From Caldisericales bacterium (GTDB lineage: Bacteria; Caldisericota; Caldisericia; Caldisericales; Caldisericaceae), in assembly GCA_015489815.1 (NCBI GenBank), contig WFZA01000020.1, positions 19,115 through 83,114 on the forward strand: a stretch of 64,000 nucleotides of DNA, given 5' to 3'. Of this stretch, positions 35,318-44,115 are shown one piece after another. Position numbers and translations under genes: made by a program. Each line of letters begins with the position of its first letter. The stretch's first letter is position 1. Below the pieces are notes generated by a model. That model worked only from the letters and a program-made list of their open reading frames with translations. It had not been told where the DNA came from and made no database searches.

Positions 35318-35780
35318 TTTCCAGAACCTCCTTTAATTTTTCCTTTGCACTGTGCAGGCGTGACTTTACAGTTCCCTTAGGAATATTTAATATAAATGCA
35401 ATTTCTTTATCCGTTAAGTTCTTAAAATACTTAAAGAACAAAACCTCATAGCTCTGCCTGTCCAGTTGTTCCATTGCATTACGAATATCACTAAAATCAT
35501 CTTTAGTCGAAGATGTGTATCTCGGCTTTGCATTTCTGAACTTTTCAGATCGTTTAATAAAATTTTTTACTTCATTCATCGCAATTCTGTAAAGCCACGT
35601 TTTTATTGAGGATGTATTTTTGAAATTATTTAAATACCTTTTTGCTTTCAAAAATGTTTCCTGCGTGACATCCTCTGCGCTGTTTCTATCTTTCATCATA
35701 ATAAATGCGAGTTTATAAATGTCGCGGTAATGCTCTTCAACAATTTCTTCAAAAGATAGTGTATTTGCACTCTCGCTCAT
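35307..35780 (-). CDS. ECF-type RNA polymerase sigma factor
   Basis: A 157-residue sigma-70 factor with only regions 2 and 4. Region 2 shows DIYKLAFIMMKDRNSAEDVTQETFLKA at about 15-41 and the WLYRIAMNEVKN segment near 62; region 4 shows the helix-turn-helix LTDKEIAFILNIPKGTVKSRLHSAKEKL near 122-149. It directs RNA polymerase to stress promoters. Its ATG overlaps the upstream membrane protein gene by four bases, and its end overlaps the putative anti-sigma gene by 11. Confidence 0.95.
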   Translation of the reverse strand: MSESANTLSFEEIVEEHYRDIYKLAFIMMKDRNSAEDVTQETFLKAKRYLNNFKNTSSIKTWLYRIAMNEVKNFIKRSEKFRNAKPRYTSSTKDDFSDIRNAMEQLDRQSYEVLFFKYFKNLTDKEIAFILNIPKGTVKSRLHSAKEKLKEVLENGG

Positions 35781-36184
35781 CTCAATGCTTTAAGCAAAAA
35801 TATCGTAAACGAAGCAAGTACAAAGCCACCGCTGTAAGAAACAATAAATGTAAGAATCCACACAAGGAACGACTTCCAGTATCCTATCCGCTTGTAAAGA
35901 TTCAGCAGGTAAGCATCAACAAAGAAACCTGCAACCGCCCATATAAAACTTGCAACCAGCAGATGCCTCTTAAATATCGGGAGGAATATACCTTTGAAAA
36001 ATATAATCGGTGCAAAAGCCACAATAAAAAATAGCAGGGAGAGCACAAGGCTCTCGAAGTAGTCCAGCTCTCCCTTAATTTCTTTCTGTTTTGAAAGGAC
36101 CATCAGCACAACAGGCGCTACAATCACTCCTCCCAGCCAGATAACCATTCTTAATGTAAGGAATCCGACGAAGGGATGTGTCAT
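35777..36184 (-). CDS. Hypothetical membrane protein of the ECF operon
   Basis: A 135-residue protein with four predicted membrane helices and very little soluble part. I do not recognise the family. It overlaps the coiled-coil gene upstream and the sigma gene downstream by four bases each (ATGA twice), so it is certainly part of the ECF operon. It could sense or transmit an envelope signal, which is inference only. Confidence 0.75.
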   Translation of the reverse strand: MTHPFVGFLTLRMVIWLGGVIVAPVVLMVLSKQKEIKGELDYFESLVLSLLFFIVAFAPIIFFKGIFLPIFKRHLLVASFIWAVAGFFVDAYLLNLYKRIGYWKSFLVWILTFIVSYSGGFVLASFTIFLLKALR

Positions 36185-36870
36185 TGTCCTAACTCTCCTT
36201 TCACTTTATTAAGCAGCGCAATAAGTTCATCCATCTTTTTCTCTCTTGCCTGCATCACTTTTGTTGCACCTTTAACCTTTCTTGTTGCATGGTCAAGCAA
36301 TCTAATTGCTTCTTTCTCTTTTCCGTTTTTATCCAAACTTTCCGCTCTCTGCACCACTTTGTTGCTGTTCTTTGCTATAAACTCAGGAGCAAACGGTGCA
36401 ACATTCTGTATTTTTCTGAGAAGGGCTATTCTTTTTTTAATTAAAGGTTTTAACTCGTCTTTTGAAGCGCCATTATGCTTCTTTTCCTTAATCTGTTTGT
36501 CTATGTTTTTCAATTCTTCCGTAAGGTGCTTTGTATAAAACGCACATGCATCCCGAATATCTTTTTCTCTTTCCACCTTACGCCTTATAACCATTAGCTT
36601 TTTAACATCTGCTTTTACAGAATCAGAAAGAGTTTCACCCTTTTCTTTCTTTTCCTTTAACAGTACCCGCACCTGTTCAGAAAGAGTTTTTATCTGTTCC
36701 ACCTTGCTTTTGTAAGCAGGTAGTTCGTTCTTTAGCTCCGTCACCGCACTGTTGTAGTTTGAAAGCGCTTCGTCAAAACTTTTGCTCTGCGCAAAGGTCA
36801 TTTTTGGCAGTGCAAAGAATCCAACAAGCAGCGCAGCAACAATTGCAACTACGATAATCTTTTTCTTCAT
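36181..36870 (-). CDS. Secreted coiled-coil protein, first gene of the ECF operon
   Basis: A 229-residue protein with an N-terminal signal peptide or anchor (KKKIIVVAIVAALLVGFFAL, possible cleavage after TFAQ at about residue 28) followed by a long, Lys/Glu-rich helical region that looks like coiled coil. One Cys (near residue 108) is present. No enzyme motif is seen. The general form recalls envelope-stress chaperones such as Spy/CpxP, without sequence proof. GGAGGTG stands before the ATG. It overlaps the next gene by four bases. Confidence 0.75.
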   Translation of the reverse strand: MKKKIIVVAIVAALLVGFFALPKMTFAQSKSFDEALSNYNSAVTELKNELPAYKSKVEQIKTLSEQVRVLLKEKKEKGETLSDSVKADVKKLMVIRRKVEREKDIRDACAFYTKHLTEELKNIDKQIKEKKHNGASKDELKPLIKKRIALLRKIQNVAPFAPEFIAKNSNKVVQRAESLDKNGKEKEAIRLLDHATRKVKGATKVMQAREKKMDELIALLNKVKGELGQ

Positions 36871-36909
36871 ATTCTACACCTCCCTCTCTTAAATTTGTTC
36901 CATATATTA

Positions 36910-36935
36910 GACATCACAAATTGCAAAATCGTTCA
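36910..36935 (-). promoter_or_regulatory. Candidate ECF-type promoter of the sigma operon
   Basis: On the minus strand TGAAC (36935-36931) and GTC within GATGTCTAA (36912-36910) are separated by 18 bases, the AAC/GTC pattern of many ECF promoters. No good TTGACA/TATAAT pair with proper spacing is seen before the coiled-coil gene. This would allow autoregulation by the sigma factor. The motif is short, so confidence is low. Confidence 0.35.
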
Positions 36936-36940
36936 CTCAA

Positions 36941-36976
36941 AAATAAAAATGCCCTCCGCTTTTCACACAGAGGGCA
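36941..36976 (-). terminator. Intrinsic terminator after the class I aldolase gene
   Basis: On the minus strand TGCCCTC / GAGGGCA with a 13-base loop, followed by TTTTTATTTTT. It lies 31 bases after the aldolase stop and just upstream of the ECF operon promoter region. Confidence 0.8.
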
Positions 36977-37007
36977 CAAATATTTACCTTAACGACTTAA
37001 AAAGCGA

Positions 37008-38093
37008 TTAATACTTTTTATACCAGTCTTCACCGCTATCTGCAAGCTGTATGTTTGCAAAACTCTTGAACTGTTTGTTTTCAAAGTAAGGCACAGCTTT
37101 TTTGCTTGCTTCGTAAAGTCTCCAGTAGTTTGTTACTCCGGAAGTTGAAAGCCATGCAACCATATCCTCTTCGTTTGGATAATACTTTGCAAATTCTTTC
37201 CACACTGCCCTGCCTGCAAGGAACCCAGAAGCGCCTTCTTTGGATGCAATTTCTACATTGTAAACAAACTCTGTAATGTCAACGCCTGCGCTGAGAATTA
37301 CCCATGGCAAACGGGAAGTCCTCGTAATTGCATAGCACATATCTTCTGCATCTTTAAGCGTGTAAACGGCTTCTCTTTCTTTGCCGTCAAAGTAACCGTT
37401 GTGGAATTCCTTTACATACTTGAGGTTCACAGGGAACTCGAGTTTTAAAATGTCAACGCCGTATTCCTCTTTAGAAAATTCTTCCGTAATCTTCAAAACG
37501 ATGTCTGGTTTCTTTTTTGCGTAGACTGCTGAATCAGTAGACGGTTCGTCGTCTTTGAAAGCGTATCCTACCGGTTCAAGCACGAACGGCATATCAAACT
37601 TTTTGCACTCTTCGCCTACCTGACGCACGATGTTTTCCTGATATTCTTTGATTTCAGGCGTGCTGTCAGGACGATAATAAAGAAGCAATTTTACTGCATC
37701 TGCGCCTGTCTTTTTGATTTTTTCCACGCTCCAGCCGTCGAGCAAAACAATTTTCTTTTCTCTGTTGTTGTATCCTGCAGCAACGGTACCACTCTTTTCC
37801 CTTGCGATAAGTAAACCAGATGTTTTTGCAAGATACTTCAATGATTCTGGAACGCCAAACTGCGGGTCCATAAGCGTAGCACTAAAATACGGAGAGAGAT
37901 ATTGAGTGACGAGCCTTTTTGCAAGTGCAAGGTCTTTGTACCCAATTTCTGACTTATCCTTGCCGGACGCACTGGCAAGCATTCTTTGAAGGGAGCCTCT
38001 CTGATCGATTGCAAGCATTCTGAACTTGCCTTCCCTATCGGCAAGCATTTTCAAACCTTTTAATTTTCCTGCTGTTAATTCTACCTTTTTCAT
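37008..38093 (-). CDS. LacD-like class I aldolase (tagatose-bisphosphate aldolase family)
   Basis: A 361-residue TIM-barrel aldolase of the LacD/sulfofructose-phosphate aldolase group. Typical segments are RMLAIDQRGSLQRML near residue 27, ATLMDPQFG near 74, GADAVKLLLYYRPD near 130, the Schiff-base lysine strand VDILKLEFPVNLKY near 218 and WVILSAGVD near 265. Substrate could be tagatose 1,6-bisphosphate or a related sugar phosphate; no other sugar gene is nearby to decide. The ATG at 38093 follows GGAGG by 7 bases; TTG at 38099 is rejected. Confidence 0.88.
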   Translation of the reverse strand: MKKVELTAGKLKGLKMLADREGKFRMLAIDQRGSLQRMLASASGKDKSEIGYKDLALAKRLVTQYLSPYFSATLMDPQFGVPESLKYLAKTSGLLIAREKSGTVAAGYNNREKKIVLLDGWSVEKIKKTGADAVKLLLYYRPDSTPEIKEYQENIVRQVGEECKKFDMPFVLEPVGYAFKDDEPSTDSAVYAKKKPDIVLKITEEFSKEEYGVDILKLEFPVNLKYVKEFHNGYFDGKEREAVYTLKDAEDMCYAITRTSRLPWVILSAGVDITEFVYNVEIASKEGASGFLAGRAVWKEFAKYYPNEEDMVAWLSTSGVTNYWRLYEASKKAVPYFENKQFKSFANIQLADSGEDWYKKY

Positions 38094-38141
38094 TATCAAA
38101 CCTCCTAAGTAAAAATGAACTTATTACATTAAGCCTTATGT

Positions 38142-38169
38142 ATTATATAATTTTGATGGATAATTACAA
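38142..38169 (-). promoter_or_regulatory. Promoter before the class I aldolase gene
   Basis: On the minus strand TTGTAA (38169-38164) and TATAAT (38147-38142), spacer 16 bases. The -35 lies within 6 bases of the smc stop, so the aldolase gene has its own promoter and a leader of about 40 bases. Confidence 0.65.
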
Positions 38170-38174
38170 TAAAA

Positions 38175-41100
38175 CTAAACAAGTTTCAAAGATACGGCCT
38201 TGGAAATGCCGTCTTCCTGCATCGTAATTCCGTAGAGCATATCGGCGCGCTGCATCGTTTCCTTGTTGTGAGTGATTACTATAAATTGTGCAAACGAGGA
38301 TTCTTCAGATAGAAGCTCGCTGAACTTCACCACATTCTCCTCGTCCAGTGCAGCATCCACTTCGTCAAGCACATAGAACGGCGCAGGCTTTACTTTAAAT
38401 ATTGCAAACAAAAATGCAAGTGCGGTAAGAGACTTTTCCCCGCCGGAAAGAAGTGGCAAAGACTGTTTCCTTTTGCCGGGAAGCCGCACGCTTATCTCTA
38501 TGCCGCTCACTTCGTCGTATTCGTCAAAAATCCTTTCAATAGATGCTTCTCCACCTTTGAACATCTTCCTGAAAAATTCTGAAAAATACTTTTCCACTCC
38601 GGAAAGCGTTTTTTCAAACTCTTCTTTTGCCTTTTTATCCAGCTCTTCTATAAACTTTTCAAGCTCTTTTTTTGAGGAAAGTACATCCTTATACACGCCC
38701 TCCTTTTTCTCTAATTCTTCTTTTATGCTTTCTTCTTCACCCACACTGGTAAAGTCGATTGCACCCAATTCGTTGATTTTTGCCTTAACGGAAGCAATTT
38801 CAATACGAATCTTCCGCTCGTCCACCGCATAGGAAACTTCCTTTTCTTTTAGGCCTTTTTCCGCCATCTGCTCCTTAATGGATTGCACTTTAGTCTTTTT
38901 TTCTGCAAGTTTCACATTTTGCTTTTCCATTTTCCTGAATAAGTTCTCTTTCTGCTCATTCAACCTGCTTATCTCGACGGTGTGCCTTTTAACCTCCTCT
39001 GAAATACTAACCAATTTTTCCCTGAGGGACTTTTCCTCTTTTTCTGCATCTGAAAGGTCTATTTTTACTTTGTTCAATGCGTTTTCGTTTTGTAAAATTT
39101 CTTTTTCTATATTTTCAAGTTGTTCGTTCGCACTTTCAATATCCTTTCCAAGCAACGCTTTCCTATTCCGAAGCCCGCTTTTCTTATTTTCCTTTCTCTT
39201 TAACTCCTCATTGGTGCGAGAAAGATTATACTCAATATCCTTTATGCGAAGCTTTCTATTGTAAATTTCTTTTCTTAAAAGACTTGCCTTTTCTTTTAAT
39301 TCGTTTTGCTTGCTTGTATTTTGAAGTTTTTCAATTTCGCTGAGAATATTCTTTACTTCACTTTCAAGTGCAGCCTTTTTACTTATCCGCTCTGCAAGAT
39401 CCTTTTCCATCCCACTTATAAGCGGTTCTTTAGAAAGTGTTTCGCTCCGTTTTTTGAGCTTCTCTTCGGCAGCGCGAATCCGCTCCTCGGCTTCCTTTAT
39501 TTTCGCTCTTTTGTTTTTTAACTGTATTGAAATATCAGAAATTTCCTTTAATAAAGTATTTTTTCTATCTAATAAAGCGTTCAATTCCTTCTTTTTTTCG
39601 TTTATCAGTATCCCGGCATTTACTTTCACTTCAAACGGAGAAAAAAGGACGAACCCGTCGCGCGTGATGATTTTTTTGATAAACAAACTCTCTGCATTCT
39701 CTTTGAAAAACCTCACCGCATCTTTCAGTGTGTCCGCTTCGTATATGCCCTGCAGGAACGGAGAGCTTACGGAAATAGGCCTTATGGATGCGTCCTCTTT
39801 AATGCGAAACTTTACGAGATTTTCCTTAACAAAAAAACCTCCATTTTTCCTGTTTTTTAAGTACTCTATTCTCTCTACGACGAAATTCTCTAATTCTTCA
39901 CCTATCTTCTCTGCAATGTTTTCCACCTGCACGATACTGCCAAGCGTGCCCTGCTTAAACTTGCGCTTTCCAGGCATATGGCGTGATATAAAATCGTTCA
40001 GTTCGGAAATTTTATACCGCGTAAGTGCAACTTCCTGCGACATTTTTTCTTTTTTGTTTTCTAAATCTTTCACTTCCTTTTGCAGTGAAGCGAGCATTTC
40101 TTTTAACGCACCTACATCTTCAATGTGCATATTTTCCGCACTCTGGATAAGCATTTTTAGTTCTGTAATTTTTTCTTTTGTGTGCGAAATTGCAGAATCA
40201 ATCGCAGAAATTTCTTTTTCCTTTTTCAGGCGCTCGTCCCTCAGCAAGGAAAGTTTTCTTTCGTTCTCCTTTTCTTGTGCAATAATTGGAGCAACTTCTT
40301 CGTTTACGCGCGCAAATTCTTTTTCTACTTCGGCAAGTTCTTCCTTCTCTTTTTGAAGTAAGTTTTCAACGCGTGTTTTTTCGGAAAGGAGTTTTTTGTA
40401 TTCCTCACTTACATACTGAACCGTCCTGTCTATTTTTTCAATTTCCCTGTTTGCCTGTGCAACTTTTTCCTCGAGAAGTTCCTTTTGCTCTTCAAGGCGG
40501 TTCTCCTTCTCTGAAAGTTTTGCTTCCTCCACTCTGAGGTTTTCTCTTTTGCGCCTTACTGTATCAACTTCCTCCTCGAGTTTTCTCTTTTCGTCGTTTA
40601 AATTCGTGAGGATATTTTCGCGCTCTGTAAGTTTTTCTTCTAGTTCTTTAATTTCAGTTTCTATATCTTTCACTCCACTCTCAAGCAGCACAATTTCCTT
40701 CGACATTCGACTCAGATAATAATTAAACAGAATGCTTTCGAGTTGTTTTAGCCTGTCGTTTAAGAAATAATAGATGTGTGCCTTTTTCGATTCTGATATA
40801 ACTTTGTTTGCACGCTTTCTTAATTCGTTAAGTAAGTCTTTTACCCTCAGTAAATTCTGTTCTGTTTCTGCAAGTTTTTTAAGTGCTTCTCTTTTTTGTT
40901 TCTTAAAAACGGCAACACCTGCAACCTGTTCAATAAGATTCTTCTTTTGTTCCGGTTTTGCAAGAAGAATTTCACTAACCTTTCCCTGACTTACTATTGC
41001 ATACATGTGGTTGAAAATACCTGCTGAATAGAAAATTTTCATTACATCCTGAAGCCTTATCGGGTTTCCGTTGAGATAGTAGCCGGACTCTTTTGAACGA

Positions 41101-41417
41101 TAAATCCTTCTTTCGATACTCACCCGCGGAGTATTAACCACTGGAAAAGTGCGGTCTTCGTTATTGAATGTAAGTTTTACAGATGCAACGCTAACAGGCT
41201 TTTTAAAGGCTGACCCGGAAAATATCAGGTCTTCCATCGAAGATGCCCTTAAAAATGAAAGGCGGTGCTCTCCGAGCGCCCACCTTATCCCGTCAACGAT
41301 GTTACTTTTTCCTGAGCCGTTAGGACCAACTATACAGGTTACCTTCGGGGAAAGCAGCAACTCCGTTTCCGTCCGAAAGGTTTTAAACCCGTAAAGTGTA
41401 ACCTTTTCAAGATACAT
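38175..41417 (-). CDS. smc: Chromosome segregation protein SMC
   Basis: Condensin ATPase, 1080 residues, at the short end for bacterial SMC (usually about 1150-1200). The N-terminal head has Walker A GPNGSGKS at 31-38; long coiled-coil arms flank a hinge at about 490-620; the C-terminal head has the signature LLSGGEKSLTALAF and Walker B PFYVLDEVDAALDE near residue 1020. With ScpA/ScpB (not in this window) it compacts and resolves chromosomes. Its ATG shares one base with the fhs stop (TAATG). The shortness seems to come from the arms and a reduced hinge; both heads are complete. Confidence 0.97.
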   Translation of the reverse strand: MYLEKVTLYGFKTFRTETELLLSPKVTCIVGPNGSGKSNIVDGIRWALGEHRLSFLRASSMEDLIFSGSAFKKPVSVASVKLTFNNEDRTFPVVNTPRVSIERRIYRSKESGYYLNGNPIRLQDVMKIFYSAGIFNHMYAIVSQGKVSEILLAKPEQKKNLIEQVAGVAVFKKQKREALKKLAETEQNLLRVKDLLNELRKRANKVISESKKAHIYYFLNDRLKQLESILFNYYLSRMSKEIVLLESGVKDIETEIKELEEKLTERENILTNLNDEKRKLEEEVDTVRRKRENLRVEEAKLSEKENRLEEQKELLEEKVAQANREIEKIDRTVQYVSEEYKKLLSEKTRVENLLQKEKEELAEVEKEFARVNEEVAPIIAQEKENERKLSLLRDERLKKEKEISAIDSAISHTKEKITELKMLIQSAENMHIEDVGALKEMLASLQKEVKDLENKKEKMSQEVALTRYKISELNDFISRHMPGKRKFKQGTLGSIVQVENIAEKIGEELENFVVERIEYLKNRKNGGFFVKENLVKFRIKEDASIRPISVSSPFLQGIYEADTLKDAVRFFKENAESLFIKKIITRDGFVLFSPFEVKVNAGILINEKKKELNALLDRKNTLLKEISDISIQLKNKRAKIKEAEERIRAAEEKLKKRSETLSKEPLISGMEKDLAERISKKAALESEVKNILSEIEKLQNTSKQNELKEKASLLRKEIYNRKLRIKDIEYNLSRTNEELKRKENKKSGLRNRKALLGKDIESANEQLENIEKEILQNENALNKVKIDLSDAEKEEKSLREKLVSISEEVKRHTVEISRLNEQKENLFRKMEKQNVKLAEKKTKVQSIKEQMAEKGLKEKEVSYAVDERKIRIEIASVKAKINELGAIDFTSVGEEESIKEELEKKEGVYKDVLSSKKELEKFIEELDKKAKEEFEKTLSGVEKYFSEFFRKMFKGGEASIERIFDEYDEVSGIEISVRLPGKRKQSLPLLSGGEKSLTALAFLFAIFKVKPAPFYVLDEVDAALDEENVVKFSELLSEESSFAQFIVITHNKETMQRADMLYGITMQEDGISKAVSLKLV

Positions 41418-43084
41418 TAGAACAAGCCAGTAATTTTCCCGTTCTCGTCGATGTCCATATTCTCTGCTGCAGGATGCTTTGGAAGCCCCGGCATCGTCAT
41501 TATGCTGCCTGAAATAGGAATAATAAATCCAGCACCTGCAGAAAGCCTGACATTTCTTATCGTTACGGTAAAGCCTTCAGGCCTGCCAATAAGTTTTGGA
41601 TTATCGGAAAGTGAAAGTTGCGTTTTTGCCATACAGATGGGAAGGTTTTCGTAGCCTATTTTTCTTATAAGTTTTATGTCTTTCTTTGCATCGTCTGTAT
41701 AAACGACATCCTTTGCGCCGTACATTTTAGTTGCAATTTTGTAAACTTTGTCTTCGATTTTTTCGTTCACATCGTAGAGATAGTGGAAGTCGTTTTTGTC
41801 GTTTTTAATTGCATCAAGCACTTCTTTTGCAAGGGCAATTCCTCCCTGGCCGCCTTTTTCCCATACCTCTGAAAGCGCAAAACGCGCACCCTGTTCTTTT
41901 ACGAAGTCTTCTACAACTTTCAATTCTTTTTCGGTATCCGTAACAAATTTATTCAGGGCAACTACCACGGGCAAACCGAATGTGCGCATATTTTCAATGT
42001 GTTTTCCAAGATTGCCAAGGCCTTTCTTTAGTGCCTCGATGTTCTCCTCTTTTAGTTCGTCCTTTGCAAGCCCGCCGTGCATCTTTAAAGCACGCACCGT
42101 TGCAACGAGCACAACGACAGACGGATGGAAGCCGCCGCGTCTGCTTACGATGTCCATAAACTTTTCACCGCCAAGGTCAGATGCAAATCCGCCTTCCGTT
42201 ATTACGAAATCGGCAAGTTTCAGAGCAAGTTTTATAGACCTGATCGTGCTTGCACCGTGCGCAATGTTTGCAAACGGACCGCCGTGGATAAACACAGGGT
42301 GATTTTCCAGAGTTTGCACGAGGTTTGGATTAATTGCATTTCTTAAAACGATCGCCATTGCGCCAACGGCTTTAAGGTCCTTTGCGGTAATTGGCTCGCG
42401 CTTTCTCGTATACCCAACTATAATTCTGCCAAGGCGCTCCTTGAGGTCTTTGAGGTCGTGTGCCATACCTAAAATGGCCATTATTTCTGATGCAGCAGTA
42501 ATGTCAAAACCTGTTTCACGAGGATACCCATTGCTTGTCCCGCCGAGTGCAACGATTGTTTGCCTCAACGCACGGTCGTTCATATCAACCGCTCTTCTCC
42601 AGGTAATTCTGCGAATGTCAAACTTCAGCTCGTTTCCGTGCTGTATGTGGTTGTCAATCATTGCAGCAAGCAAATTGTTTGCAATACCCACAGCAGGTAT
42701 ATCGCCTGTAAACTGCAGGTTGATTTCTTCCATAGGAACGACCTGTGCATATCCGCCGCCTGCTGCTCCGCCCTTTACGCCAAACACAGGCCCAAGGGAA
42801 GGCTCTCTGATTACTGCCATCGTTTTTTTACCCAGATCATTTAGTGCATCAGAAAGTCCTATTGTTGTAGTGGTTTTTCCCTCACCTGCCGGAGTAGGCG
42901 TAATCGCCGTAACAAAAATAAGCTTTCCATCTGGATTATTTGCAACTCTTTGCTCAGCAGCGCGCTCCACTTTAGCAATGTACTTTCCATAGAAACTCAA
43001 TTCGTCTTCATTAATTCCAATCGATTTTGCAACATCTGCAATATTTTTCATGTGTGCAGCCTGTGCTATTTCAAGGTCAGTCAT
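41417..43084 (-). CDS. fhs: Formate-tetrahydrofolate ligase
   Basis: Makes 10-formyl-THF from formate, THF and ATP; a one-carbon entry step used in purine synthesis and in the Wood-Ljungdahl methyl branch. 555 residues. P-loop TPAGEGKTTTTIGL lies near 58-71, with the family segments EPSLGPVFGVKGGAAGGGYAQ (split here) near 90-110, and the end LSAGAGFIIPISGSIMTMPGLP. The ATG at 43084 follows GGAGGTG by 7 bases; an upstream start is rejected. It overlaps smc by one base. Confidence 0.97.
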   Translation of the reverse strand: MTDLEIAQAAHMKNIADVAKSIGINEDELSFYGKYIAKVERAAEQRVANNPDGKLIFVTAITPTPAGEGKTTTTIGLSDALNDLGKKTMAVIREPSLGPVFGVKGGAAGGGYAQVVPMEEINLQFTGDIPAVGIANNLLAAMIDNHIQHGNELKFDIRRITWRRAVDMNDRALRQTIVALGGTSNGYPRETGFDITAASEIMAILGMAHDLKDLKERLGRIIVGYTRKREPITAKDLKAVGAMAIVLRNAINPNLVQTLENHPVFIHGGPFANIAHGASTIRSIKLALKLADFVITEGGFASDLGGEKFMDIVSRRGGFHPSVVVLVATVRALKMHGGLAKDELKEENIEALKKGLGNLGKHIENMRTFGLPVVVALNKFVTDTEKELKVVEDFVKEQGARFALSEVWEKGGQGGIALAKEVLDAIKNDKNDFHYLYDVNEKIEDKVYKIATKMYGAKDVVYTDDAKKDIKLIRKIGYENLPICMAKTQLSLSDNPKLIGRPEGFTVTIRNVRLSAGAGFIIPISGSIMTMPGLPKHPAAENMDIDENGKITGLF

Positions 43085-43116
43085 TTTATTCCACCTCCTG
43101 TAATATTTTTCTTCAT

Positions 43117-43122
43117 AGTATA
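43117..43122 (-). promoter_or_regulatory. Extended -10 box before fhs
   Basis: On the minus strand TGCTATACT, an extended -10 (TGnTATACT), followed after about 32 bases by the fhs ATG with its GGAGGTG. It lies in the 49-base gap after the unrecognised gene, so fhs-smc probably has its own promoter. Confidence 0.45.
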
Positions 43123-43133
43123 GCAAAATTTAC

Positions 43134-44063
43134 TTACATTTTAATACTGCCCAAAACGAAAAGCAGCTTTTCAATGCCGCGTTCATAAGAAGAAATTACT
43201 TTCAGGAGTGCATTGGCCGCCCTGCGCCTATTCAGCATAGGAATGGGCTTGCTTTCGGGGACGAGCGCTTTTCTTCCAACAAGTCTGTCAAATTCTTTCC
43301 AGAACATTAGTGCATCTTCAAAGTGTCTTATTGCTCTGGACATTTCGTCCTGCACCTTCCGCTCAAGAAAGTGGTGAAGGCCAAGCAGATAAACAATTGT
43401 CCCATTCAGCGCACTCCACTGCGGGTAAACGGCGCCACCAAACCACAAAGAGCGAGCATTTCCGTTTTCGGTAAGAAAAGAAACTACAGGATCTCTCAGT
43501 GCCTCAGCAAACTCCCTTATCGCCTTTTTCCCGGAAAAAACAGTATGTCCGCAAACAGTTTGTCTTTCTGTATAGAATTCTTTTTTTAAGAGTTCCGCAA
43601 ATTGAACGAGTGCCTTTTTCGAGTAAATAGACTTTCTGTTAAATTCAGTATTCAAAAGACGGATAACTTTGAAGTCTGCAAGCTTACCTGCCTTAACAGA
43701 GCGGGTAAATACTCCTTTGTAAGCATTCAGATTGGCACCACTTACATCGTAAACGAGTAAATTCTGCGGGTAAACGATAAAAGGCGGATTGTTTAAATTA
43801 TTTTCTTCTGAAACGGAAAATTCTATACCTGCAAATTTTTTCAGGTTCAAAACGATAAAGTTTACGCTACAATTATAAACCTCAGGAAAGTCGTAATTAT
43901 ACAGGAAACGCGTGGAATATCCACTGAGCGCATTTAACTCGCTAACAAGAACACATGTATTATTCGCGTTCAATACAGCAGCCATCTCAATTATAAGTTC
44001 ATAGCCGCACTTAATGCCTCTGGACTTTAACTCTTCAATAAAATCGTTAATCTTTTCTTTCAT
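43134..44063 (-). CDS. Unrecognised 309-residue protein
   Basis: I do not recognise this family. The ATG at 44063 gives MKEKINDFIEELKSRG, a helical start; the middle (about 20-160) alternates strands and helices, and the last 100 residues are helical with a His pair and many charged residues (LHHFLERKVQDEMSRAIRHFEDALMFWKEF). The GKKAIREFAEAL segment and helical tail weakly recall the BtrH/DUF4872 tail, but the N-terminal cysteine region of that family is not seen. No signal peptide. No SD; a TATAAT box ends 9 bases before the ATG. Divergent from degV and upstream of fhs-smc. Confidence 0.7.
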   Translation of the reverse strand: MKEKINDFIEELKSRGIKCGYELIIEMAAVLNANNTCVLVSELNALSGYSTRFLYNYDFPEVYNCSVNFIVLNLKKFAGIEFSVSEENNLNNPPFIVYPQNLLVYDVSGANLNAYKGVFTRSVKAGKLADFKVIRLLNTEFNRKSIYSKKALVQFAELLKKEFYTERQTVCGHTVFSGKKAIREFAEALRDPVVSFLTENGNARSLWFGGAVYPQWSALNGTIVYLLGLHHFLERKVQDEMSRAIRHFEDALMFWKEFDRLVGRKALVPESKPIPMLNRRRAANALLKVISSYERGIEKLLFVLGSIKM

Positions 44064-44072
44064 CAATTTCCG

Positions 44073-44080
44073 ATTATAAT
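44073..44080. promoter_or_regulatory. Shared symmetric -10 of two divergent genes
   Basis: ATTATAAT reads as TATAAT on both strands: 44075-44080 on plus (toward degV, leader about 29 bases with AAGGGGGCG) and 44078-44073 on minus (toward the gene at 43134-44063, -10 ending 9 bases before its ATG). The two starts would lie about 20 bases apart. Confidence 0.55.
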
Positions 44081-44115
44081 TGATAAATGAAAAATTAAAA
44101 CAAGGGGGCGCGAAA

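Noticed and set aside
39454..40356. 300-codon open frame on plus strand inside smc
   Set aside because: It lies antisense to the coiled-coil coding part of smc, is Ser/Phe-rich as expected from the reverse of Lys/Glu codons, and has no SD or family match.
41796..42302. 168-codon plus-strand frame inside fhs
   Set aside because: Antisense to a clear formate-tetrahydrofolate ligase; composition is a mirror of the real gene.
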